DNA of 64,000 nt, taken from the NCBI RefSeq assembly GCF_019697375.1, contig NZ_JAHCDI010000004.1:1289324-1353323 (forward strand). Direction: 5' to 3'. The translations under genes were made by a program, and so were the position numbers. Under the pieces are notes generated by a model. That model worked only from the letters and a program-made list of their open reading frames with translations, did no database searches and was not told the origin of the DNA. This document shows, piece by piece, positions 56,765-64,000 of the stretch (the stretch's first letter is position 1; every line of letters begins with the position of its first letter). This stretch comes from Micromonospora tarapacensis. GTDB lineage: Bacteria; Actinomycetota; Actinomycetes; Mycobacteriales; Micromonosporaceae.

Positions 56765-58051
56765 GCCGAGCGCGGCCGACGCGGTCGTCGCGCGGCTGCT
56801 GGCCTGGCGGGTTCCCGGGTCTTCGGCCAGCCGGGCGGGGCGGTCGCGCCACTGGTGGAGGCGATCGAGGCCACCGGCGGCGACCCGGAGTTCGTGTCCG
56901 CCCGGCACGCCGAGAGCGCCGCGTTCATGGCGACCGGACACGCCCGGTTCACCGGCCTGGCCGGGGTCTGCCTGGCGCCCGGCGGGTCGGCTGCCCTCGG
57001 TCTGCTCGGCGGTCTCGACGCCGCCCGGCGGGACCGCCTACCGGTGCTGGCCCTGGTGGCCGATCCGGCCGACACACCCGGCACCACCGGCTACGGCCCC
57101 GGCGGCCCCGGCGCCGAACACGCTGCGGTCGTCGGGCGAACTGGCGACGGGTGGTGGGACGCCGGCCGGCTGTTCGCCGGGGTCTGCCACCGCGTCCGGC
57201 GCGCCGTCGACCTGGCGCGGGTGCCGCAGCTGATGGACGAGGCGCTGCGGGCCGCGGTGCAGGGCGCCGGCCCGGTCTGCCTGGTGCTGCCCCGGCATCC
57301 CGCCACCGGCCGGTTCCCGGGCGTCAGCACCGGTGGTTCGGTCGACCCGCGGCTGGTCCTCGACGAGCTGGCCGGCCGGCTGCCCCGGCCCAGCACCGTC
57401 ACCGTCGACGGCGGTCTGCTGCTGGCACACCACACCCGCCAGCTGCGGGTGCCGACCGGTGTCGCCGTCTGGCCGGCCGATCCGTCCGGGGTGCCCGGCC
57501 TCGCGTTGCCGTACGCCCTCGCGGCCAAGCTGGCCGCCCCCGACCGCCCGGTGGTCGCCCTCGTCGCCGACGACGGGATGCGGTCGCACGGACTGGCCGA
57601 ACTGGTCACGATCGCCCGACGGCGATCGGCCTGGCCCGATCCCAGACTGGTCGTCCTGGTGCTGAACACGCGGTCCGGCCATCCCCGGACGATGGATCCG
57701 GCCCGGCCGGTCACCGACGACGTGCCGTACGCAGGCTGGGCGCGACTGCTCGGCCTGCACGGCCTGCGCGTCGACCGGCCGGGCCTGGTCGGCGCCGGCT
57801 GGGACGAGGCGTTAACCTCCGATCGGCCGTGCGTGCTGGAGGTGGTGGTCGACCCGCTGGCCGTGCCCCGGGTGGAGCCGACCGGGTCCGGTGCGGCGCG
57901 AGCGGGACGCGACGTCCGGCCGGAGCCGCTCGCACCGCCGGGCGGGCCGGTCGAGCCGGCAGCGGTGGGCTCCGGTGCGGCGTTGCGGCACGGTGGGGCG
58001 CGGTGGCCGGACGGGTCACCGGTGTCCGGGCCGCGAGGGACCCACCGCTGA
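56757..58051 (+). pseudogene. Divergent thiamine-diphosphate-enzyme-fold protein, single frameshift near 56815
   Basis: GTG 56757 overlaps the stop of the upstream gene. The start reads 'VPEPSAADAVVARLLAWRVP', and after one added base in CCCGGG (56814-56819) continues 'RVFGQPGGAVAPLVEAIEAT' and 'SARHAESAAFMATGHARFTG', the Pyr domain of ThDP enzymes. The PP domain shows 'LVADDGMRSHGLAELVTIAR' and 'VLVLNTRSGHP'. The canonical GDG...NN metal motif is altered to DDG...NT, and the catalytic Glu position is shifted by one (HAES). About 431 residues is short for the family. The protein may have lost catalysis or use another cofactor. Confidence 0.7.
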
Positions 58052-58094
58052 CGGGCGTTCTGGCGCGGCGGGGCACCGGTGTCCGGGCCGCGAG
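58017..58094 (+). repeat. 22-bp direct repeat at the 3' end of the ThDP-fold gene
   Basis: The 22-base segment 58017-58038 recurs at 58073-58094 (core CCGGTGTCCGGGCCGCGAGG), offset by 56 bp. The first copy overlaps the last codons of the ThDP-fold gene and the second lies just after its stop. It looks like a small duplication. Confidence 0.6.
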
Positions 58095-58237
58095 GCAGGC
58101 GCCACGGACGCCGGGATGCGGTCGTCGGCTCCGCCGTGGCCCCTGTCGCCGGGAACGGTCAAGGTCACCTGGTTGATGCCGCCCGGTGGGGGGATGCCCT
58201 GTTTAAGCCGCATCGAGGCGGGAAGCCGGGCCGCGTG

Positions 58238-59676
58238 GTGAGCGAACGAGGCAGGGTGGGGCCGGTGCGCAAGGCGCGTCCAGAGCTGACGGCGGCCGGC
58301 GCCGGCATGGCCGGCGACCGGGTCGTGGCGGCCGCCAGCACCGCCCGGATCCTCGTCGCGGCCACCGCCCGCGCACTGCGCGGCAGCGACTGTGCCGACC
58401 TCGGCCACGCCGGGCCGGTCTCCCGCTTCGCCGGCACGCCCGATCCGGTCCGGCGGGCCGCCGCGATCCGCTCCGTCGGCCGGATCGCCCTCACCGCCGG
58501 ACAGGCGGCCGAGGTCGACGCGGAACGGGTCGCCCGGTGGTTCGTCGACCAGTACCCGCGCCGCCGGTACCCCGGCGTGCTGCTCGGCTCCCCGCACGGC
58601 GGTGCCGTACACCTGGCGGCGGCGCTCGGGATCCCGTGGCTACCCGCCGGGTTCGAGATGACCGCACACTGGCCGCACGGCGCGGTGGACCGCCCGCGGG
58701 CCGCCCTGGACCACGGTGCGGCGCTCGCCGGCCGGCTCCTCGCCGGCAACCCCGACCTGCACCTGCGTCAGGTGCACTGCCCGGCCAGCCGGGGTGCGCT
58801 GGCCGGGGTGACCGTGGCGCTGGCCGCCCGCTGGCAGGCGCCGCCGACCGCGTACCGGAGGTTCCTGGCCGAGCAACTGGCCCCGGGCGCGCCGGTGCTG
58901 GTGCTCGCCGACGCCCGGACGTGGCCGGTGGTGGCGGCGGCCGGGGGCACAGCTTCCAGCTGGGCTGCCCGGCCAGCGGCCTGAGCCCGGTGGACTTCCA
59001 CCCCGACAGCCACGCGCTGCGGCAGGTACTGCGTTCGGTCGGCGGCGACAGCGCGCACTGGGAGCCACCGGAGATCGCCGCCCCGCCCGGCGCCGCCGAG
59101 CACGGGGTCGAGCCCGGTTTCGAACGGGGCGTGCGGGATTGGACCTTCCGGCACGGGCATCCGCTGCACCGGATCCTGGTCCCCGCACCGGAGGCGCTCA
59201 GCGCCGCCACCGCCGACCTCTACCGGTGGTGGCTGCGCGCCGCCGGCAAGACCGGCGACCGGTTGGTCGTCGAATGCGGCCGGCTGCTCGACCCGTGGCA
59301 GGTGATCCGGGCCGGCCTGGTGCCGTACTGGTGTGAGAACGCCACCCGGCGCAGCGTCGAGCAGGCGGAGTGGTGGCTGGCCGGCAGTGAGCCGTTCAGC
59401 TCGGTCGACGTGTTGCCGGAGCCGCCGGGCGTACGCTCGCCGGCGTTGGCCGGACTGCCGCAGTGGCTGGCGGTCGCCGGCTTCGGCCGGCGGCGCCGCG
59501 CCCTGGACCGCGCCTCCGCCCGGGGCTACCCGGTCACCTCGGTGCCCACCCGCCGGGCCACCGAGGTGCTCCGCGGCCAGCCGTACGACCTGCCGAGCCC
59601 GGCGCCGCTCGCGGTGCCCGAGGCACTCGCCGCGCTGCGCGACGCCGGCACCCACCACGGCCTGCTGATCTGTTGA
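58238..59676 (+). pseudogene. Unrecognised protein of about 479 residues, single frameshift near 58945
   Basis: The first part reads 'STARILVAATARALRG', 'RWFVDQYPRRRYPGVLLGSPH' (split at RRR), 'GIPWLPAGFEMTAHWPHGAV' and 'APVLVLADARTWPVVAAAG'. The GGGGG run 58943-58947 lacks a base; the continuation is 'GHSFQLGCPASGLSPVDFHP', 'AATADLYRWWLRAAGKTGDR' and 'LVPYWCENATRRSVEQAEWW'. I do not recognise the family: no ATP loop, zinc or SAM motif is evident, though 'GSPHGGAVHLAAALG' resembles a substrate-binding turn. The start is uncertain (GTG 58235/58238 or ATG 58308). It follows the ThDP-fold gene by about 190 bp. Confidence 0.6.
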
Positions 59677-59896
59677 GACGGGCCTGACGAAACATCCTCG
59701 CGAACCCGCGATCCCGTGATTGAGTACCTACGGAGCGGGAACACCGCCGGCTGCGACAGGCTGATCACCTCGCGCCGCACGGCGCCGTCGCCCCGCTGGC
59801 ATCCCAGTCACGTAACCCACTTAACAGGCCCGTGCGTGCCTACGCGCGTGCCCGGTGTCGGCGAATCCGGGCGGGTCCTTCCTGAGGGAGGCGCGG

Positions 59897-60769
59897 ATGT
59901 TCGGACAGACCACCACGACCACACCACCACCCACCGATCGGGGGCTTGAGGACCTGGACGCGGCGGCACTGGCGTACGCGGCGCGGATCGAAGGACTGCC
60001 ACCGGAACGTCGCCAGGAGGCACGCGACGACCTGGTCCGCTTCGCGCTGCCGTTCGCGGGCCGGCTGGCCCGCCGCTACCGGGGGCGCGGGGAACCGTTG
60101 GAGGATCTGGAGCAGGTGGCCCGTCTGGGGTTGGTCAACGCGGTCGACCGGTACGACCCCGAACGGGGCTCGTTCACCGCGTACGCGGCGATCACCATCG
60201 TGGGTGAGATCAAGCGGCACTTCCGGGACCGCACCTGGGGTGTGCACGTGCCCCGCCGGCTGCGCGACCTGATCCTGGAGGTGGGCCAGGCGACAGCGGC
60301 GCTGACAAGCGAGCTGTCCCGGGCGCCGACCGTCGCCGAGTTGTCGAAACGGCTGGATACCCCGGAGGTGGAGATCCTCGCGGCGCTGGAGTCGGCGGCC
60401 GGCTACAGCCCGGCCTCGCTCAACGCGCCGGTCGGTGGGGAGAGTTCGGCGGAGTTCGGCGACCTCGTCGGCGAGTCGGACATCGCCCTGGAGTCCGTCG
60501 ACGACCGGGTGACCGTCAGCGGCCTGCTGCACCGCCTGCCCTGGCGGGAGCGGCGGATCCTCGCCATGCGGTTCTACGGCAACCAGACCCAGGCCGAGAT
60601 CGCGGCCCGGTTCGGCATCTCGCAGATGCATGTGTCCCGGCTGCTGTCGCGGGCGCTGACCTGGCTGCGTCAGGCGATGCTCGCCGACGCGCCGCCGCCC
60701 TGGCAGAACGGCCCCGCCGAGTCGGAGGCGGCCGGCCCGCCCCGCCCGGCCGGGGTGCGGGCCAGGTAG
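59897..60769 (+). CDS. SigB/SigF/SigG-family RNA polymerase sigma factor
   Basis: 290 residues with regions 2 to 4 of the SigB/F/G group. Region 2 is 'LVRFALPFAGRLARRYRGRG' and 'DLEQVARLGLVNAVDRYDPE' plus 'FTAYAAITIVGEIKRHFRD'. Region 3 has 'VPRRLRDLILEVGQATAAL', and region 4.2 'TQAEIAARFGISQMHVSRLL'. These sigma factors drive stress, sporulation or late-growth regulons and are held by anti-sigma kinases; STAS-type antagonists occur at 23381 and 62929. ATG 59897 follows GAGGGAGG. A bidirectional terminator lies after the stop. Confidence 0.91.
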   Translation: MFGQTTTTTPPPTDRGLEDLDAAALAYAARIEGLPPERRQEARDDLVRFALPFAGRLARRYRGRGEPLEDLEQVARLGLVNAVDRYDPERGSFTAYAAITIVGEIKRHFRDRTWGVHVPRRLRDLILEVGQATAALTSELSRAPTVAELSKRLDTPEVEILAALESAAGYSPASLNAPVGGESSAEFGDLVGESDIALESVDDRVTVSGLLHRLPWRERRILAMRFYGNQTQAEIAARFGISQMHVSRLLSRALTWLRQAMLADAPPPWQNGPAESEAAGPPRPAGVRAR

Positions 60770-60788
60770 GCGGCGGTACGAGACGTCG

Positions 60789-60820
60789 GTGGGGCGGCAC
60801 CGATCCCGGTGCCGCCCCAC
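60789..60820. terminator. Bidirectional terminator between the sigma factor gene and ctaD
   Basis: A perfect 14-bp stem (60789-60802 with 60807-60820) with an ATCC tetraloop stands in the 69-bp gap between two converging genes. Confidence 0.82.
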
Positions 60821-60838
60821 CCGTACCCGCCGGTCGGG

Positions 60839-62842
60839 TCAGTTCTCCGTCGTGTCGCCGGGCCCGCGTGGATGCCGCCACCGGTCGTTGGCCTGCGGCT
60901 CGCGGTCGGCCCCCAACGGGTTCTCCTCCGGTTCGTCGGTCTCGTCGAAGCTGGGCCGGCGCACCTCCTCCGGCTCCGGCACCTCGACCGGCCGGGCGCC
61001 GGACTGCGGCGCGGGTTCGTAGGCGACCGCCTCGCGTGCGCCGTGGGCTCCTTCGGCGCTGGGCGATTCGGGTACGTGTTCCTCGCGGTGCAGTTCTTCG
61101 CTGAACTCCTGCGGTGGCCGGGTGGTGCGTTGTGGCAGGTCTCGACCCAGGTCGGAGACGAGTTCGCCGTACTTGGCGTCGAAGGCGGGGCGCTCGGACC
61201 GGATCCGGGGCATCCGGTCGAAGTTGCGCAGTGGCGGCGGGCAGGTGGTGGCCCACTCGAGGGAGTTGCCGAAGCCCCAGGGGTCGTCGACGGTGACCTG
61301 TGCGCCGTAGCGCCAGGATTTCCAGGCGTTCCAGATGAAGAAGAGGGTGGACGCGCCGAGCACGAACGAGGAGATGCTGGAGATCGTGTTCAGCGTGGTG
61401 AAGCCGTCGGTGGGCAGGTAGTCGGCGTAGCGCCGGGGGAAGCCCTCGGCACCCAGCCAGTGGTGCACCAGGAAGGTGCCGTGGAAGCCGAGGAACATGG
61501 TCCAGAAGTGGAGCTTGCCGAGCCGTTCGTCGAGCATCCGTCCGGTCATCTTGGGCCACCAGAAGTAGAAGCCGCCGAACAGGGCGAAGACCACGGTGCC
61601 GAAGACCACGTAGTGGAAGTGCGCCACCACGAAGTAGCTGTCGTGGGTGTGCCAGTCGGCCGGCGGGCTGGCCAGCAGCACGCCGGTCAGCCCGCCGAGG
61701 AGGAACGTGACCAGGAAGCCGATGGAGAACAGCATCGGCGTCTCGAAGGTGAGCTGCCCCTTCCACATGCTGCCGATCCAGTTGAAGAACTTCACCCCGG
61801 TGGGCACCGCGATGAGGTAGCTGAGGATGCTGAAGAAGGGCAGCAGCACCTGACCGGTGGCGAACATGTGGTGCGCCCAGACCGTCATGGACAGCACGGA
61901 GATCGCGATGGTGGCCAGCACCAGACCGGTGTAGCCGAAGATCGGCTTACGGGAGAAGACCGGGATGATCTCGGTGATGATGCCGAAGAACGGCAGCGCG
62001 ATGATGTAGACCTCGGGATGGCCGAAGAACCAGAACAGGTGCTGCCAGAGCATCGGCCCGCCGGTGTCCGGGTTGAAGACCTGCGCGTCGAGCAGCCGGT
62101 CGGCGGCCAGCGCGAGCAGCGCGGCGGCCAGCAGCGGGAAGACCAGGATCACCAACACGCTGGTGAACAGCATGTTCCAGGTGAAGATCGGCATCCGGAA
62201 CATGGTCATGCCCGGCGCGCGCAGGGTCAGGATCGTGGTGATCAGGTTGACCGCGCCGAGGATGGTGCCGAGTCCGGAGACCACCAGGCCGATCACCCAC
62301 ATGTTCGCCCCGGCGCCGGGGGAGTGTTCGACGGTGCTCAGCGGCGTGTACGCGGTCCACCCGAAGTCGGCCGAGCCGGCCGGGGTGAGGAAGCCGCCGA
62401 TGACCATCAGCCCGCCGAACAGGTAGAGCCAGTACGCCAGGGCGTTCAGCCGGGGGAACGACACGTCCGGCGCGCCGATCTGGATCGGCACGATGTAGTT
62501 GCCGAACCCGAACGCCGCCGGGGTGGCGAACAGCAGCAGCATCACCGCACCGTGCGAGGTGAACAGCTGGTTGTACTGCTCCGGGGAGAGGATCTGCATG
62601 CCCGGTCGGGCCAGCTCGGCGCGCATCACCATCGCCTCGATCCCGGCCACCAGGAAGAAGCCGAACGAGGTGAGCAGGTAGAGCAGACCGATCTGCTTGT
62701 GGTCGGTGGTGGCCAGGAACCTGACCAGCGAGGCGCCGGGGACCGGTCTGCGCAGCGGTCCGGGATAGCCGCCGAAGCGGGCCGGCGCGAGAATCGCCGG
62801 CCCCCGGTCCTGGCCAGGTTCGGTGGTTACCCGCTTGGGCAT
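60839..62842 (-). CDS. ctaD: Cytochrome c oxidase subunit I (aa3 type)
   Basis: The 667-residue protein has 12 membrane helices and the metal ligands of heme-copper oxidases. '[20 protein letters not shown]' carries the low-spin heme His, '[18 protein letters not shown]' the CuB His and cross-linked Tyr, '[11 protein letters not shown]' two CuB His, and '[20 protein letters not shown]' the high-spin and low-spin heme His. It reduces O2 in the terminal step of respiration. The C-terminal ~100 residues form a hydrophilic Pro/Glu-rich extension beyond the last helix. No other oxidase subunit gene is in the window. ATG 62842 begins the usual short cytoplasmic start. Confidence 0.94.
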   Translation of the reverse strand: MPKRVTTEPGQDRGPAILAPARFGGYPGPLRRPVPGASLVRFLATTDHKQIGLLYLLTSFGFFLVAGIEAMVMRAELARPGMQILSPEQYNQLFTSHGAVMLLLFATPAAFGFGNYIVPIQIGAPDVSFPRLNALAYWLYLFGGLMVIGGFLTPAGSADFGWTAYTPLSTVEHSPGAGANMWVIGLVVSGLGTILGAVNLITTILTLRAPGMTMFRMPIFTWNMLFTSVLVILVFPLLAAALLALAADRLLDAQVFNPDTGGPMLWQHLFWFFGHPEVYIIALPFFGIITEIIPVFSRKPIFGYTGLVLATIAISVLSMTVWAHHMFATGQVLLPFFSILSYLIAVPTGVKFFNWIGSMWKGQLTFETPMLFSIGFLVTFLLGGLTGVLLASPPADWHTHDSYFVVAHFHYVVFGTVVFALFGGFYFWWPKMTGRMLDERLGKLHFWTMFLGFHGTFLVHHWLGAEGFPRRYADYLPTDGFTTLNTISSISSFVLGASTLFFIWNAWKSWRYGAQVTVDDPWGFGNSLEWATTCPPPLRNFDRMPRIRSERPAFDAKYGELVSDLGRDLPQRTTRPPQEFSEELHREEHVPESPSAEGAHGAREAVAYEPAPQSGARPVEVPEPEEVRRPSFDETDEPEENPLGADREPQANDRWRHPRGPGDTTEN

Positions 62843-62928
62843 GAACGCTCACCCCGCTGACGACAGAAAGGACGGGCGTGGCTACCCGCCCCGCCGACCA
62901 TGTAACCAGGCGAGAGCGGTAATTTCGG

Positions 62929-63655
62929 TCAATTCGCGGGTAGCGTGGCCCAGACGGCCTTTCCGTCGCCGGTCGGCGCGCTGCCCCAGCGGTCGGCCAG
63001 CTCGCGTACCAGCAACAGCCCGCGGCCGCCCTCGTCGCGTTGCCCGGCCCGGCCGGGCTCGGCCGCGGCGTGGCTGCCGTCGACCACCGTCAGGTGCAGC
63101 CACGGCCGGCGCAGGGTCACCGTGACCTGCATCGGCGTGCCGGCGTGCCGGACCACGTTGCCGACCAGCTCGCTGAGCACCACCGAGGCCGGGCCGACCG
63201 CCTCCGGCAGGTTCCACCGCGTGCAGGCGTCGGCGACCAGTTCCCGGCCCGGCGGCAGGCCGCAGCCACCGGCTCCAGGCTGACCCGCAGCCGGGGGCGG
63301 CTGCCGCGTCGGCGACCTGGGTCGCTTCGGTGCAGGTGTCGCGCACCGGCACCACCCGGCAGGCGGTCGACCCGGCCAGTGAGGCGGCGACCTCCGGTCC
63401 CGGCGCGCAGAGCACCATCGGCACGACCGGCCAGTCCGCGGCGCGGCGCGCCGCGGCGGCGAAGACCGACACCGCCAGCCGGTCCCGCACGGCCAGCTCG
63501 GCCAGGTCGACCACCAGTGTGTCGGGCTGGCGGGCCAGGCACCGGTCCAGGACGTCGTACGCCTGGCGCATGGTGGTCATGTCGAGGACGCCGACGAGGC
63601 GTACGACGGTGCCCGGTGACCCGTCGTGGACCTCGCAGGTGATCCGGCTCGCCAT
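62929..63655 (-). pseudogene. STAS-HATPase fusion (anti-sigma-type regulator), two frameshifts near 63295 and 63258
   Basis: ATG 63655 (GAGGGTGG upstream) opens a STAS domain: 'VVRLVGVLDMTTMRQAYDVL' and 'DTLVVDLAELAVRDRLAVSV'. A missing base in the G run 63293-63297 and another near 63258 move the frame twice. They link 'PRLRVSLEPVAAA' to 'LPPGRELVADACTRWN' and a histidine-kinase-like ATPase: 'VVLSELVGNVVRHAGTPMQV', 'DEGGRGLLLVRELADRWG'. The 727-bp span plus two bases is exactly 243 codons. Such ATPase domains are anti-sigma kinases of the SpoIIAB/RsbW type, fitting the sigma factor at 59897. Confidence 0.8.
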
Positions 63656-63742
63656 CGCCACCCTCGTCTCGCCGGCTTTGCGGAGCCTGCCAGATACCCG
63701 CCCGTTCACCCGGTGAAACCGCGCCGTGGCGTCACCGACAGC

Positions 63743-64000
63743 TCAGGCGGCGTGCAGCCGCGGTGTGCTGCCGAGCCGCCGGAGCTGCTCGTAGAGGGCG
63801 AGGTAGCGGCGGGCCATCACGGCCGGGGTGAACCGGGCCGCGGCCTCCCGGCGACACTCGTCCGGCTCCAGCAGGTCGGCGGCGAGCACGAGGTCGGCCA
63901 GTTCCTCCTCGTCCCCGGTGAGCAGCCCGGTGCGCCCGTGGTCGATCAGTTCCGGCAGGCAGCCCCGGGCCATCGCCACCACCGGTGTCCCCAGGGCCAG
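63743..64000 (-). CDS. Family 4 glycosyltransferase, C-terminal fragment (continues past the window end)
   Basis: The minus-strand frame is open at base 64000 and reads 'LALGTPVVAMARGCLPELID', 'HGRTGLLTGDEEELADLVLA' and 'RRYLALYEQLRRL' to a stop at 63743. This is the end of the donor-binding domain of a GT-B glycosyltransferase, with the 'G-x-PELI-x-x-x-x-TG' turn after the E-x7-E motif. About 85 residues are visible; the acceptor domain lies outside. Confidence 0.78.
   Translation of the reverse strand: MALGTPVVAMARGCLPELIDHGRTGLLTGDEEELADLVLAADLLEPDECRREAAARFTPAVMARRYLALYEQLRRLGSTPRLHAA

Overview
The window is very GC-rich DNA from a high-GC actinobacterium, most likely a member of the Micromonosporaceae such as Micromonospora. 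That assignment is an inference. It rests on strong third-position G/C bias, ergothioneine genes, a type II NADH dehydrogenase, DUF4012 and LPXTG surface proteins, and a SigB/F-type sigma factor. I recognised no rRNA, tRNA, CRISPR array, prophage or insertion sequence. Most of the window looks like ordinary chromosome.

Layout. 1-3326: end of egtA, then egtB, egtC and egtD (ergothioneine). 3429-4906: a manganese (yybP-ykoY) riboswitch, a UPF0016/GDT1-type exporter and two small membrane proteins. 4917-6248: nhaA. 6619-12539: a cell-surface polysaccharide locus (Wzz/BY-kinase, tyrosine phosphatase, glycosyltransferase, DUF4012 protein, LPXTG protein). 12762-16786: pirin, an HhH-like protein, DUF2795, DUF2267 and an alpha-methylacyl-CoA racemase. 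16921-18062: a second yybP-ykoY riboswitch in front of terC. 18138-21170: a molybdopterin oxidoreductase / ferredoxin reductase / zinc-ribbon trio, then ndh. 21280-26885: DUF2267 protein, remnants of a SpoIIE/B12-domain module, STAS protein, response regulator, lysozyme-like protein, OsmC and a Ser/Thr kinase. 27354-30854: a two-component system, an AraC regulator and a VOC protein. 31043-34806: small membrane protein, methyltransferase and sulfatase-fold membrane enzyme. 35076-36359: citrate synthase. 36457-39239: an overlapping fasciclin / M14 carboxypeptidase pair. 39361-41054: an orphan response regulator and a DinB protein. 41145-49057: a glycogen-synthase-like transferase divergent from glgX-treY-treZ. 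49208-56764: FMN reductase, argG, a GCS2 ligase, small membrane proteins and a Vms1/BaeRF protein. 56757-59676: a divergent ThDP-fold protein and an unrecognised protein. 59897-64000: sigma factor, ctaD, a STAS-kinase regulator and the 3' end of a glycosyltransferase.

How the genes work together. Two unlinked manganese exporters each carry their own manganese riboswitch, so manganese efflux is the clearest regulatory theme. Trehalose is made from glycogen by GlgX, TreY and TreZ beside a glycogen-synthase-like enzyme. STAS, histidine-kinase-like and SigB/F-type genes indicate partner-switching stress control. EgtB-D, OsmC and DinB-type proteins belong to thiol and oxidative-stress chemistry.

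Sequence quality. At least ten genes are interrupted by frameshifts. In each case adding one base (or two separate single bases) in or beside a short G/C run restores a full-length protein. This pattern points to missed bases in the assembly rather than gene decay, so the frameshifted entries should be read as probably intact genes. The hydrolase fragment at 54600 and the SpoIIE/B12 fragments at 22815-23240 look like genuine remnants.
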